A stretch of DNA of 7,684 bases, from the NCBI GenBank assembly GCA_039187315.1, contig JBCCZQ010000098.1, positions 1 to 7,684 on the forward strand, in the 5' to 3' direction. Source of the stretch: JANQQZ01 sp039187315 (GTDB lineage Bacteria; Planctomycetota; Phycisphaerae; Phycisphaerales; UBA1924). Numbering within the stretch: position 1 is the first letter of the stretch; each line of letters begins with the position of its first letter. Below, piece by piece: positions 1 through 6,460 of the stretch. The position numbers and the translations under genes were made by a program. Below the pieces are notes generated by a model. It was not told the origin of the DNA and searched no databases. It worked only from the letters and a program-made list of their open reading frames with translations.

Positions 1-938
1 ACCCGGTGCTGCACGATCAGCATCAGCACCGCGCCGCCCACCGCGACCGAGCCCGTCACCCACTGGCTCGTCTTGAGCACCTCCCCGAACCAAACGTAGG
101 ACAGAACCGCCACCGTAAACGGCTGGAGCTGGATGACCCCGGTGCTCACGGCGACGCCCAGCTTCGCGATGCTGATGTAATACAAAACGTGCCCGAGACC
201 GATGCCGATCACGCTCGACAGGAGCATGAGCCCGAACTGGTCGGCGGGCATGCGGGTCGCGGCCAGGCCGTGCTCGTCGCCGATCAGCAGCATGATGACG
301 ACCATCGTGCCCGCGGTGTACTGGCTGATCACGGCGAAGGACATCATCGGGTTCATACCGGCCATGCACTTGCGGACCGCGAGCGCGTACCCGGCGAAGA
401 AGACCCCCGCCCAGAGCGCGAGCCCGACGCCGAACATCGTCGTGCCCTCGCCGAAGCCGCGGTCGAAGTAGATCGTCCCCGCTGTGCCTCCCATGACCAT
501 GATCAGCCCGGCGATGAACGCGGCGCGGCGGATGACTAGCCGCTCGATCGGGAACAGCACCGCGGCCCCCACCGCGACGACGATCATCTGCGCCCGCAGG
601 CCGAACGTCAGCAGCCCTGGGTCGATCTTGTAGTGCGCCCACGTGAAGCCGAGCTGTCCCAAGCAGTTCATCAGCGCGGGGATGAGCGCCGCCTTCCAGA
701 GGCCCGGGGGCAGCTTCTTTCGGAACTGCCAGATAACCAGTGGCACACCCCAGAGCAGGGCGCTGAAGCCGTAGCGCCAGCCGTTGCTCGTCCATGGATC
801 GATATAGCCCGGGGAATCGGGCGTGGCGAAGTGCTTGATAAACAGCGGCGTGACCGACCAGCCGAGCAGCGTGAGCAGCACGGTGACGAGTCCGGCGAGG
901 GTGCCGAGGCCGGAATGGTGCTCTTGCGGTGGGCTCAC
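1..938 (-). CDS. EamA/DMT-family membrane transporter (C-terminus cut by window edge)
   Basis: Reading the minus strand from a GTG at 936-938 gives 312 codons without a stop, running off the left edge. The product is very hydrophobic, with about ten membrane spans (roughly residues 11-36, 53-71, 83-100, 107-130, 139-158, 166-188, 198-219, 234-258, 265-284, 292-310). This is the 5+5 repeat plan of the EamA (DUF6) drug/metabolite transporter superfamily. The penultimate helix and its end, LQPFTVAVLSYVWFGE (residues 271-286), match the typical EamA 'L-P...G-E' signature. Family members move amino acids, metabolites or drugs across the inner membrane; the substrate cannot be read here. Since the tenth span is complete, probably only a short tail is missing. 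The frame stays open upstream of the GTG, but no ATG or clear ribosome binding site appears, so the start is the least certain part. It is divergent from the coiled-coil gene. Confidence 0.88.
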   Translation of the reverse strand, partial: MSPPQEHHSGLGTLAGLVTVLLTLLGWSVTPLFIKHFATPDSPGYIDPWTSNGWRYGFSALLWGVPLVIWQFRKKLPPGLWKAALIPALMNCLGQLGFTWAHYKIDPGLLTFGLRAQMIVVAVGAAVLFPIERLVIRRAAFIAGLIMVMGGTAGTIYFDRGFGEGTTMFGVGLALWAGVFFAGYALAVRKCMAGMNPMMSFAVISQYTAGTMVVIMLLIGDEHGLAATRMPADQFGLMLLSSVIGIGLGHVLYYISIAKLGVAVSTGVIQLQPFTVAVLSYVWFGEVLKTSQWVTGSVAVGGAVLMLIVQHR

Positions 939-1097
939 ACGGACCCGGAGCGTAGGTCGAACCGGCGCCGCAGCCGTCCGGATCGAGTTATTCGTACGCG
1001 TTTGCGGCTTCGCGCTGATCCCGCCCCCCGATCTGGCCGCTCTTCGGGTTGATTCTCGGTCCGTCCGGAAACGGTCGGCCGCGCCCGGAGATCAGAC
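939..1097. promoter_or_regulatory. Divergent intergenic region between transporter and coiled-coil gene
   Basis: These 159 bases separate two genes that start outward, so promoters for both should lie here. I see no convincing -35/-10 pair on either strand; the AT-richer patches are GAGTTATTC near 985-993 and TTGATT at 1049-1054. A 9-base direct repeat, CCGTCCGGA, occurs at 974-982 and 1061-1069, one copy nearer each gene. Calling this a promoter region rests on gene orientation, not on a recognised motif. Confidence 0.4.
1087..1090 (+). promoter_or_regulatory. Ribosome binding site of the coiled-coil gene
   Basis: GGAG lies 7 bases before the GTG at 1098. It supports that GTG as the start, because there is no ATG near the beginning of this reading frame. 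Confidence 0.55.
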
Positions 1098-2576
1098 GTG
1101 CCCAAGCAAGCGACCCGTAGCAAGCCCCGCGCCACTAGCGACCCCGCCGAAACGATCACCGAGAGCAAGCTCTCTCGCGTGGAGACGATCGCTCGTGAAG
1201 CGTTGGACATCCTCGGAAGCGACGCGCCGGAGGACCTGCGCCGCTCCGCCGCCGACGAACGCGCCGAGCACGAAGCACGGCTCGCGGCGATCGAAGGACG
1301 CCGGAAGGAACTCGAAGACGAGTTGACCAAGGCGGGCGAGAGGGCCGCTGAGCTCGAGCGGGCCGTCACCGCCGCGGAGCGCCTCGCCGAAGAACGGCAT
1401 GCCGAGGCCGAAGAGGTCTGGGAGCTCGCACGGCAGCACGCCGACGAATCCGCCTCAGCGACAGCCAAGATCGAATCGCTGGAAAACGACCTGGCGCTCA
1501 CGCGAGTCACCGCCGACAGCCGAGCCAGAGCGCACGACGAGGTTCTGGCCGAACTAAAGCAGGCCGGCGAGACGCTTCAGGCCGCCCAGTCGACCGAGGC
1601 CGAGCTCCGCGGGGCCCTGGCAGCCATCTCCGAGGCCCGCGATACAGTGACCGAAGAGCTGGAAACCCTGCGGGCGGAGCAGGGACGCTTCGCCGACGAG
1701 ATCGCCTCGCTCCGGGAGCAGCACGCCGATGCGCTCCGCTCGATCGAAGCCGACCTCGCGCACGCGAGCACCACCGCAGAGGCCGAGAAGGTAAGGGCGG
1801 CGGCGCTCGGCGACGACCTGACCGAGGCCCGCAGCGAGCTGGAAGCCGCCACGACCGAGCTCGGGGAAGCGGTCGACCGCATCGCGACGATCCAGGGCGA
1901 TCTCACGACAGCCCGGAACGAGATCGCGCAGCGTTCGGCCTCGCAGCGCGATGCCGAGGAGCGCCTCCAGCGTGCTCGCGAAGCGCACGCTGAGTTGGAG
2001 ACCGAACTCGAGGACGCGCGCCAGTACCTCGAGCAATGCGAGCGCGCCCGGGCCGAGCTGCACCAGTCACGCCAGGAGATGGCGGACCTGACAACGAAGC
2101 TCGCCGAACGCGACCGGACCATCGTCGAGCTGACATCGGAGACGACCGATCGTGCAGGGAGCGGTCCGGCGGAGTCGGCGTACCCAGCCGCGGCCTCGAT
2201 CGCCCCGCAGGGCAACGAGAGCGCATTGAGCGAGATGGAAGCGGCGCTCGAGGCCCGCTCGACCGAGCTTGCCTACACCCGCGAGCAGCTTGACCGGGCC
2301 GATGCACGCGCGACGCGGTACCGCGACCGGGCCGAGCAGGCCAAGCAGGAACTCGAGAAGGCCAAGGCCATCGTCCGCCGAGCCCGCCGACGTGCCGCTA
2401 GACGGACCGATTCCTTTGCAGGCACGATCCAGGCCCTGACCGGCTACCGCGAGCGGTGCAGCCATCTGGAGCGCGAATGCCTGACACTCCAGGAGAACGC
2501 CAGGATCCGCACGATCTGGGCGGTGGCCGCTGGTGGTCTGGCTCTGATCGGGATCCTGTCCGCAGCCGTGTTCTAA
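1098..2576 (+). CDS. Long coiled-coil protein with C-terminal membrane anchor, function unknown
   Basis: The product has 492 residues. Its start is a GTG with GGAG 7 bases upstream. Residues 1-40 are polar and have no signal peptide. Residues about 45-350 are an almost unbroken, Ala/Glu/Arg/Leu-rich heptad-like helix typical of a long parallel coiled coil. A Gly/Pro/Ser/Ala-rich break follows at about 352-374, then a second helical stretch at about 375-425. An arginine cluster sits at 427-436 (RRARRRAARR). The last 20 or so residues (473-492) form one hydrophobic helix that ends at the stop codon. This is the layout of a tail-anchored protein: coiled coil in the cytoplasm, anchor inserted after translation. 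I see no Walker motif, so it is not an SMC or other ATPase. A scaffold, spacer or membrane-organising role is inference only. It could also be a poorly conserved lineage-specific protein. A 120-base gap separates it from the regulator downstream. Confidence 0.85.
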   Translation: MPKQATRSKPRATSDPAETITESKLSRVETIAREALDILGSDAPEDLRRSAADERAEHEARLAAIEGRRKELEDELTKAGERAAELERAVTAAERLAEERHAEAEEVWELARQHADESASATAKIESLENDLALTRVTADSRARAHDEVLAELKQAGETLQAAQSTEAELRGALAAISEARDTVTEELETLRAEQGRFADEIASLREQHADALRSIEADLAHASTTAEAEKVRAAALGDDLTEARSELEAATTELGEAVDRIATIQGDLTTARNEIAQRSASQRDAEERLQRAREAHAELETELEDARQYLEQCERARAELHQSRQEMADLTTKLAERDRTIVELTSETTDRAGSGPAESAYPAAASIAPQGNESALSEMEAALEARSTELAYTREQLDRADARATRYRDRAEQAKQELEKAKAIVRRARRRAARRTDSFAGTIQALTGYRERCSHLERECLTLQENARIRTIWAVAAGGLALIGILSAAVF

Positions 2577-2605
2577 GGCATCCCCGGAGGCCTCGTGCGG
2601 GCTGA

Positions 2606-2631
2606 GGCGATACCGGGAGGCCCGGTCCGCC
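2606..2631 (+). terminator. Hairpin after the coiled-coil gene, possible terminator
   Basis: GGCG (2606-2609) pairs with CGCC (2628-2631), and ACCGGG (2612-2617) pairs with CCCGGT (2621-2626). The loop is AGG, with a 2-base/1-base internal bulge. This gives ten pairs, nine of them G-C, 29 bases after the stop at 2576. No T-run follows, so it is not a classical intrinsic terminator. It may slow polymerase or protect the 3' end. Confidence 0.4.
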
Positions 2632-2660
2632 CTACGATGCCCGCTGGGACCGACCCGAGT

Positions 2661-2676
2661 GCAGCCGATGTGCTGC
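2661..2676. promoter_or_regulatory. Inverted repeat upstream of the regulator, candidate operator
   Basis: GCAGC-N6-GCTGC is a perfect 5+5 dyad, 20 bases before the regulator's ATG and 7 bases before its ribosome binding site. FCD-type GntR regulators often bind short dyads near their own start and repress themselves. This dyad does not match the classic TNGTNNNACNA-type FadR half-sites, so its role as operator is inferred from position and symmetry only. Confidence 0.3.
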
Positions 2677-2683
2677 GTCCGCC

Positions 2684-2688
2684 GGAGA
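2684..2688 (+). promoter_or_regulatory. Ribosome binding site fixing the regulator start
   Basis: GGAGA lies 8 bases before the ATG at 2697. The in-frame alternatives, GTG at 2595 and ATG at 2638, have no such site and would add a Pro-rich segment unlike the family. This decides for 2697. Confidence 0.6.
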
Positions 2689-2696
2689 GACCGCGC

Positions 2697-3461
2697 ATGT
2701 CACAGGGCCTGCGAACTGTCGTTTACGACTATCTGTGCGAGCGCCTCCTGACGGGTGAGCTGCACGCCGGCAAACGCGTCTGCGAGCTGACCGTCGCAAA
2801 GGCGACCGGTGTCAGCCGCAGCCCCGTCCGCGAAGCCATCGGGCAGCTCCGCGCCGAAGGCGTGCTCGAGCAGATCCCCGGCTACGGCGCATTCGTCAAG
2901 AGCGCCACGCGTCGCGAGCTCGACGAGGCCTTCCAGGTCCGCGAGTGGCTCGAATGCGAGGCCGTCTTCTCGCTGGCGAGCGCCCGGGAACGACCCCCGC
3001 TCGAGGACGCGCGGGCGTCCTGCGATGCCATGCTGGCGATGCTCCGCGAGAACCACTCGTCGAACGACAGCGTCATCACCGAGACCGCGTACGACACCCT
3101 CGAGCGGATCGACCGCGACTTCCACGCCGCCATGCTCAAGGGCGCCGGCAACCGCCGAGTGGTCAAGGTCATCGGTGACACCCGGCTGCTGATCCACGCG
3201 ACCGCCTGCCGACCGCGCCCCCTGACCGTTGAGCACCTGTCCAAGATCTTCACCGACCACGATGTCATCCTCCGCAGCGTGCTGCGGGGCGAGCCCGAGG
3301 AAGCACGGGAGCAGATGCTCAGCCACATCCGATGGGCCCACGCCGAGACGCTCAAGGTCTACGACCAGCTCGCCGCACAGGCCGACGGCGACGAAACGCC
3401 CACCAACGTCGCGCGCCGCACGGTGAACCAGAACCCGATCGCCCGCTCGTCGCTGCGGTAG
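2697..3461 (+). CDS. GntR-family transcriptional regulator, FCD (FadR-like) subfamily
   Basis: The product has 254 residues, the normal size for this family. Residues 5-68 form the winged helix-turn-helix: 'RLLTGEL..G' is followed by 'ELTVAKATGVSRSPVREAI' and the wing 'EQIPGYGAFV' (58-67), all hallmarks of GntR DNA-binding domains. Residues about 74-225 are the all-helical FCD ligand domain. Likely metal/ligand residues are visible: D139 and H143 in 'DRDFH', H188 in 'TDHDVI', and H210 in 'MLSHI'. FCD regulators sense small carboxylates or similar metabolites, often with a bound metal, and usually repress neighbouring catabolic or transport genes. The permease starts 11 bases after the stop, so the two are probably co-transcribed and the permease is the likeliest target. 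The last 25 residues are polar and probably disordered. The effector cannot be deduced. Confidence 0.9.
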   Translation: MSQGLRTVVYDYLCERLLTGELHAGKRVCELTVAKATGVSRSPVREAIGQLRAEGVLEQIPGYGAFVKSATRRELDEAFQVREWLECEAVFSLASARERPPLEDARASCDAMLAMLRENHSSNDSVITETAYDTLERIDRDFHAAMLKGAGNRRVVKVIGDTRLLIHATACRPRPLTVEHLSKIFTDHDVILRSVLRGEPEEAREQMLSHIRWAHAETLKVYDQLAAQADGDETPTNVARRTVNQNPIARSSLR

Positions 3462-3472
3462 ACCGTGAGCCC

Positions 3473-4285
3473 ATGGACCCGCTGGCCGAGAAGGCCGCCA
3501 TCCTCGGCATCGGCCTCGCTGCGGGCACGATCGGCGGTCTCACCGGGCTCGGCGGATCGATCATCATGCTCCCTGCGCTGGCGTTCGTCCTCGGCTTCCA
3601 GACCGAGGCCCGGCTCGAGCAGCACCTGTACATGGCCGCTGCGATGCTCGTCAACTTTGTCGTCGCGGTCCCGGCCACGTGGCGGCACACCAGAGCGGGC
3701 AAGATCCGCCGCGGCGTGCTGACGTGGCTCATGCCGGCCGCCGTTGGCGCGATGGTCGGCGGCGTGCTGCTCTCGAACCGGCTCGAGCCCGATCTGCTGA
3801 TCCTGCTGCTGGCCTGCACCATCGTGGTGTTCGTGCTGGTCGGCGAGCTGTCCGATCGGGCCCTCGCGCGGGCGCGCGTGTCGGCGATCGAGCCGATCCA
3901 GCCCAGGCGACCGACATGGTCGCTCGCTGGAACCGGGCTGGGCACCGGTCTCATCGCGGGCCTGCTGGGCATCGGCGGCGGAGTGGTCATGGTCGCGAGC
4001 CTGCGCGCTGTCGCGCGGCTCCCGGTCCGCCAGGCCATCGCCTGCAGCGCCGCCGCGATGTGCCTGATGGCACCGATCGGCGCAACCGTCAAGCTGCTGA
4101 CACTCGATCAGCACGGCATGCGGGCACTCGAAGCGATCCGGATCGCGGGGCTCATGGGCCCGGCGGCGGTCCTCGGCTCGCTGCTTGGAAGCTCGCTCGT
4201 CCACAGACTCCCGAGGCGATGGGTCAAGGTCATCGTCAACGTGGTCCTGCTGCTGGCGGCTGCAAAGCTCGCGGGCCTGTTCTGA
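3473..4285 (+). CDS. TauE/SafE-family anion permease (sulfite/organosulfur exporter type)
   Basis: The product has 270 residues and eight or so membrane spans in two repeats. Each repeat opens with the glycine-rich family motif: GGLTGLGGS at residues 21-29 and GLLGIGGG at 163-170. A charged cytoplasmic stretch (about 127-148) separates the halves. This is the architecture of TauE/SafE (former DUF81) inner-membrane carriers. Characterised members are linked to export of sulfite or sulfoacetate, or to uptake of related anions; the substrate here is unknown. I chose the ATG at 3473 because the longer reading frame upstream overlaps the regulator and encodes an Arg-rich, non-family sequence. No good ribosome binding site precedes the ATG (GTGAG at 3465-3469 is too close), so translation may be coupled to the regulator, whose stop is 11 bases upstream. 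Confidence 0.9.
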   Translation: MDPLAEKAAILGIGLAAGTIGGLTGLGGSIIMLPALAFVLGFQTEARLEQHLYMAAAMLVNFVVAVPATWRHTRAGKIRRGVLTWLMPAAVGAMVGGVLLSNRLEPDLLILLLACTIVVFVLVGELSDRALARARVSAIEPIQPRRPTWSLAGTGLGTGLIAGLLGIGGGVVMVASLRAVARLPVRQAIACSAAAMCLMAPIGATVKLLTLDQHGMRALEAIRIAGLMGPAAVLGSLLGSSLVHRLPRRWVKVIVNVVLLLAAAKLAGLF

Positions 4286-4313
4286 ACCGAGCGAGGATGC
4301 CGATATCGCGTGC

Positions 4314-4319
4314 AGGAGA
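4314..4319 (+). promoter_or_regulatory. Strong ribosome binding site of the barrel gene
   Basis: AGGAGA lies 6 bases before the ATG at 4326. It is the best Shine-Dalgarno site in the window. It fixes the start immediately before a good signal peptide, against longer in-frame options that overlap the permease. Confidence 0.7.
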
Positions 4320-4325
4320 TCCGCC

Positions 4326-5234
4326 ATGCACCACACCCGAACACTGACCGCCCTGCTCGCATCGAGCATCGCCTCGGCAGCCAACGCGGAAACGGATCCG
4401 GCGCCGACCGGTGGCATCCTCGCCGGTGTACCCACGCAGCTTCCGAGCGAGTTCGGTGCATCATGGCTCGCCTCTATGGCGGCACCCGCTGCAGGCTCGG
4501 CCCAGGTTCTCGGGTCGCCGAGCGTCGCCGACGACACCTTCATCAAGGTCCGTGGCGGCGGGTTCATCTTGCTCCAGTCCGGCTCGGTCCAGGTCGGCGA
4601 CACGCTCGCGGGCACTATCGGCGTGCTCGATTTTGACGATGTCCTGGGCCAGGACGACGCCGACGTCTCGCCATTCGGCACCATCACCTTCGCGATCCCG
4701 ACCGTTGATCTCTCGATTGAGCTGGGCTTCCTCGGCAGCTACGAGTTCGACGGGACGACCACCGGCCAGACCATCTCGTTCGACGGCCAGGAGTTCACCG
4801 GCACGATCGCCTCAAGCCAGTCGTACGAGATCTACACCGCCGATGTCGCCTACGAGCTGCTTGAGATCAGCCTGTTCAAGGTCTACCTCGGCGCGGGTGT
4901 GCGCATCTTCGATGTCGAATCGAATGTCGCGGGCGATGTCGGCGGCGCGCCGACCGCTTCGGACGAGAGCGCCATCGTGCCACTGCCTGTTGCGCTTGCC
5001 GCAGCGCGCGTCGATCTCGGGCCGAACTTCTTCGTCGGCGCAGAGCTCTCGGGCATGATCTACGGCGATTACGGCTCCATACTCGATGGATCGCTCGAGG
5101 TCGGCTGGGACTTCTTCCGCAACGCGGGCGTGTTCGCAGGCTACCGCGTCATCGCCGCTGACTCGGACGCCTTTGACGTCGAGATCGACCTGACGCTCCA
5201 GGGGCCGTACGCGGGCATCGAGCTGCGGATCTGA
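4326..5234 (+). CDS. Secreted protein, probable outer-membrane beta-barrel, function unknown
   Basis: The product has 302 residues. Residues 1-21 are a signal peptide: R5, a hydrophobic core at 7-18, and cleavage likely after ANA (19-21). A Pro/Ala-rich stretch (22-68) follows. From about residue 70 the chain is a series of amphipathic strands alternating with Gly/Asp/Thr turns, for example 'TFIKVRGGGFILL', 'VDLSIELGFLGSYEF', 'FKVYLGAGVRIFDVES', 'FFVGAELSGMIYGDY', 'SLEVGWDFF' and 'GVFAGYRVI'. It ends in 'GPYAGIELRI', resembling the last strand of a barrel, but the final residue is Ile rather than the usual Phe or Trp. The protein is acidic and lacks cysteine. I do not recognise a named family. 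The gene follows the permease by 40 bases with its own strong ribosome binding site, and may share its transcript. An outer-membrane pore or structural role is inference. A soluble periplasmic beta protein is the main alternative. Confidence 0.8.
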   Translation: MHHTRTLTALLASSIASAANAETDPAPTGGILAGVPTQLPSEFGASWLASMAAPAAGSAQVLGSPSVADDTFIKVRGGGFILLQSGSVQVGDTLAGTIGVLDFDDVLGQDDADVSPFGTITFAIPTVDLSIELGFLGSYEFDGTTTGQTISFDGQEFTGTIASSQSYEIYTADVAYELLEISLFKVYLGAGVRIFDVESNVAGDVGGAPTASDESAIVPLPVALAAARVDLGPNFFVGAELSGMIYGDYGSILDGSLEVGWDFFRNAGVFAGYRVIAADSDAFDVEIDLTLQGPYAGIELRI

Positions 5235-5246
5235 CGCGTTAGCCGC
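5225..5246. terminator. Hairpin spanning two convergent stop codons, possible bidirectional terminator
   Basis: GCGG (5225-5228) pairs with CCGC (5243-5246), and CTGA (5231-5234) pairs with TTAG (5239-5242) through one G-T wobble. The loop is CGCG, with a 2-base bulge at 5229-5230. The stem contains the TGA of the barrel gene and the TAA (minus strand) of the aminotransferase gene. Neither side has a T-run, so termination strength is doubtful. Confidence 0.3.
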
Positions 5247-6420
5247 GCATGAGGTCACAGAGGATATCGACGCCGTGTTCCAGCGACGCCGGAGGTGCCG
5301 CGAAGCTCAGCCGGACGTGCGTGTCTCGGTCGCTGAACGCGCCCCCAGGGATCACGAGCAGATTCCGTTCGATGCAGCGGTCGACGAACTCCGCGCCGGT
5401 CTGCCCGAGCCGCTCTGGGACCTTGGGAAAGGCGTAGAACGCGCCTTGGGGATGGGCCACCTCTGTGACCTCGCTCAGCCGCGAAACGACCATGTCCCGT
5501 CGATCCTGATAGTCCGCGACCGACTGCGCCATGTCGACATCCATAGCCGCCAGCGCACCCCACTGCGAGATCGACGGTGCGCACACGAACGTGTAGCCCT
5601 GGATCCGCGTCATCGCCGCGATGACTGGCATCGGCCCAACGGCGTAGCCCATCCGCCAGCCCGTGCAGCCGTAGGTCTTCCCAAAACCTCGGATGACCAG
5701 GACGTCGTCCTGCGCCCCCGGGAATCGCGCCGGCGAGGGGCACCGAGGCCTGCCAGCGTCGGACACGGCGTGGTCCGTCATGCCGTCGGCAAACGTGAAA
5801 TCGTCGTAGATCTCGTCCGAGACCAGCAGCACACCCCGGCTCCGGCAGAGCTCGAGCAGCTCTCGGCACTCGCCAGCCGTGCTCACGACACCAGAAGGAT
5901 TGTTCGGCGAGTTGAACAGCACAAACTTCGTCCGCTCGGTGATCAGCGGCTCGACACGCTCGGCGGTCATCCGGAAATCGGGGTACATCGGGCAGCGGAC
6001 GGCCGACCCGCCCGCGATCGTGGCCAGGTGCGGGTACATCACGAAGTACGGATCCGGGATGATCGCCTCCTCGCCGGGGTCCATCATCGCCAGAAACAGC
6101 AGCAGGAGCGCGCCCGCCGTGCCGCTCGTGACGAGCGTGCCGATGCCGTCGCTGCTTGCATCCCAGCCCAGGTCTGCGGCGATCGTCGCCTCGATCTTCT
6201 CCACCAGAGGCGGGATGCCCTGGTTGGCGGTGTAGCCGTTCTGGTTCGTCTCGATCGCGCGGATCGCGCCGCGCTTGACCGCTTCGGGCACAGGAAAGTC
6301 GGGCTGGCCGATCGAGAGGTTGATCGGTTTGTCGAGCGTCTGCGCAAGCCGGAAGATCTTGCGGATCCCGGACGTATCGATCGCGCGACCGCGCTGGCAG
6401 ATCAGGCGGGCCGTATCCAT
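5239..6420 (-). CDS. PLP-dependent aminotransferase, class I/II (aspartate aminotransferase fold)
   Basis: The product has 393 residues, normal for fold-type I aminotransferases, which transfer an amino group between an amino acid and a 2-oxo acid in the cytoplasm. All landmark residues are visible. Near the N-terminus is 'SIGQPDFPVPEAV' (36-48). Y63 is in 'NGYTANQG' and the cofactor phosphate loop is 'SGTAGA' (99-104). N174 is in 'SPNNPSG', D202 and Y205 in 'SDEIYDDF', catalytic lysine K248 in 'GFGKTYGCTGWRMGY' with R256, and the substrate carboxylate-binding R370 in 'HVRLSF'. A slightly long insert (about 217-238) precedes the lysine strand. The substrate (aspartate, aromatic, alanine or other) cannot be fixed from motifs. 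The ATG at 6418-6420 has only a weak GAGAGA purine run before it. The gene lies 40 bases after the small basic protein gene and is probably co-transcribed with it. Confidence 0.95.
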   Translation of the reverse strand: MDTARLICQRGRAIDTSGIRKIFRLAQTLDKPINLSIGQPDFPVPEAVKRGAIRAIETNQNGYTANQGIPPLVEKIEATIAADLGWDASSDGIGTLVTSGTAGALLLLFLAMMDPGEEAIIPDPYFVMYPHLATIAGGSAVRCPMYPDFRMTAERVEPLITERTKFVLFNSPNNPSGVVSTAGECRELLELCRSRGVLLVSDEIYDDFTFADGMTDHAVSDAGRPRCPSPARFPGAQDDVLVIRGFGKTYGCTGWRMGYAVGPMPVIAAMTRIQGYTFVCAPSISQWGALAAMDVDMAQSVADYQDRRDMVVSRLSEVTEVAHPQGAFYAFPKVPERLGQTGAEFVDRCIERNLLVIPGGAFSDRDTHVRLSFAAPPASLEHGVDILCDLMRG

Positions 6421-6460
6421 GGGCGTCTCTCGCTCGGAGGGTGGTTCGCTCGGGCCGGGC

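Noticed and set aside
6..539. Plus-strand frame opposite the EamA transporter
   Set aside because: It is rich in His, Asp and Arg without hydrophobic pattern, while the minus strand gives a clean ten-helix transporter.
1554..2215. Overlapping minus-strand frames inside the coiled-coil gene
   Set aside because: They are Ser/Arg- or Leu/Gly-rich by-products of GC-rich Ala/Glu codons read backwards. They have no start signal and no domain.
2595..2696. 34-residue N-terminal extension of the regulator from GTG 2595
   Set aside because: It has no ribosome binding site, is Pro-rich and absent from family members. It covers the hairpin and dyad, and GGAGA precedes the ATG at 2697.
3332..3472. Longer permease start overlapping the regulator gene
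   Set aside because: It would add 47 Arg-rich residues before the first membrane span and overlap the regulator by 130 bases. The ATG at 3473 gives the family's normal length.
4297..4347. A 16-codon frame starting at ATG 4297, just before and overlapping the barrel start
   Set aside because: It could be a leader peptide, but the barrel has a strong ribosome binding site of its own and nothing in the short peptide suggests regulation.
3359..4687. 442-codon open frame on the minus strand across regulator, permease and barrel genes
   Set aside because: It crosses three well-supported genes on the other strand, and its composition (many Arg, Asp, Gln, His) looks like reverse-strand codon noise.
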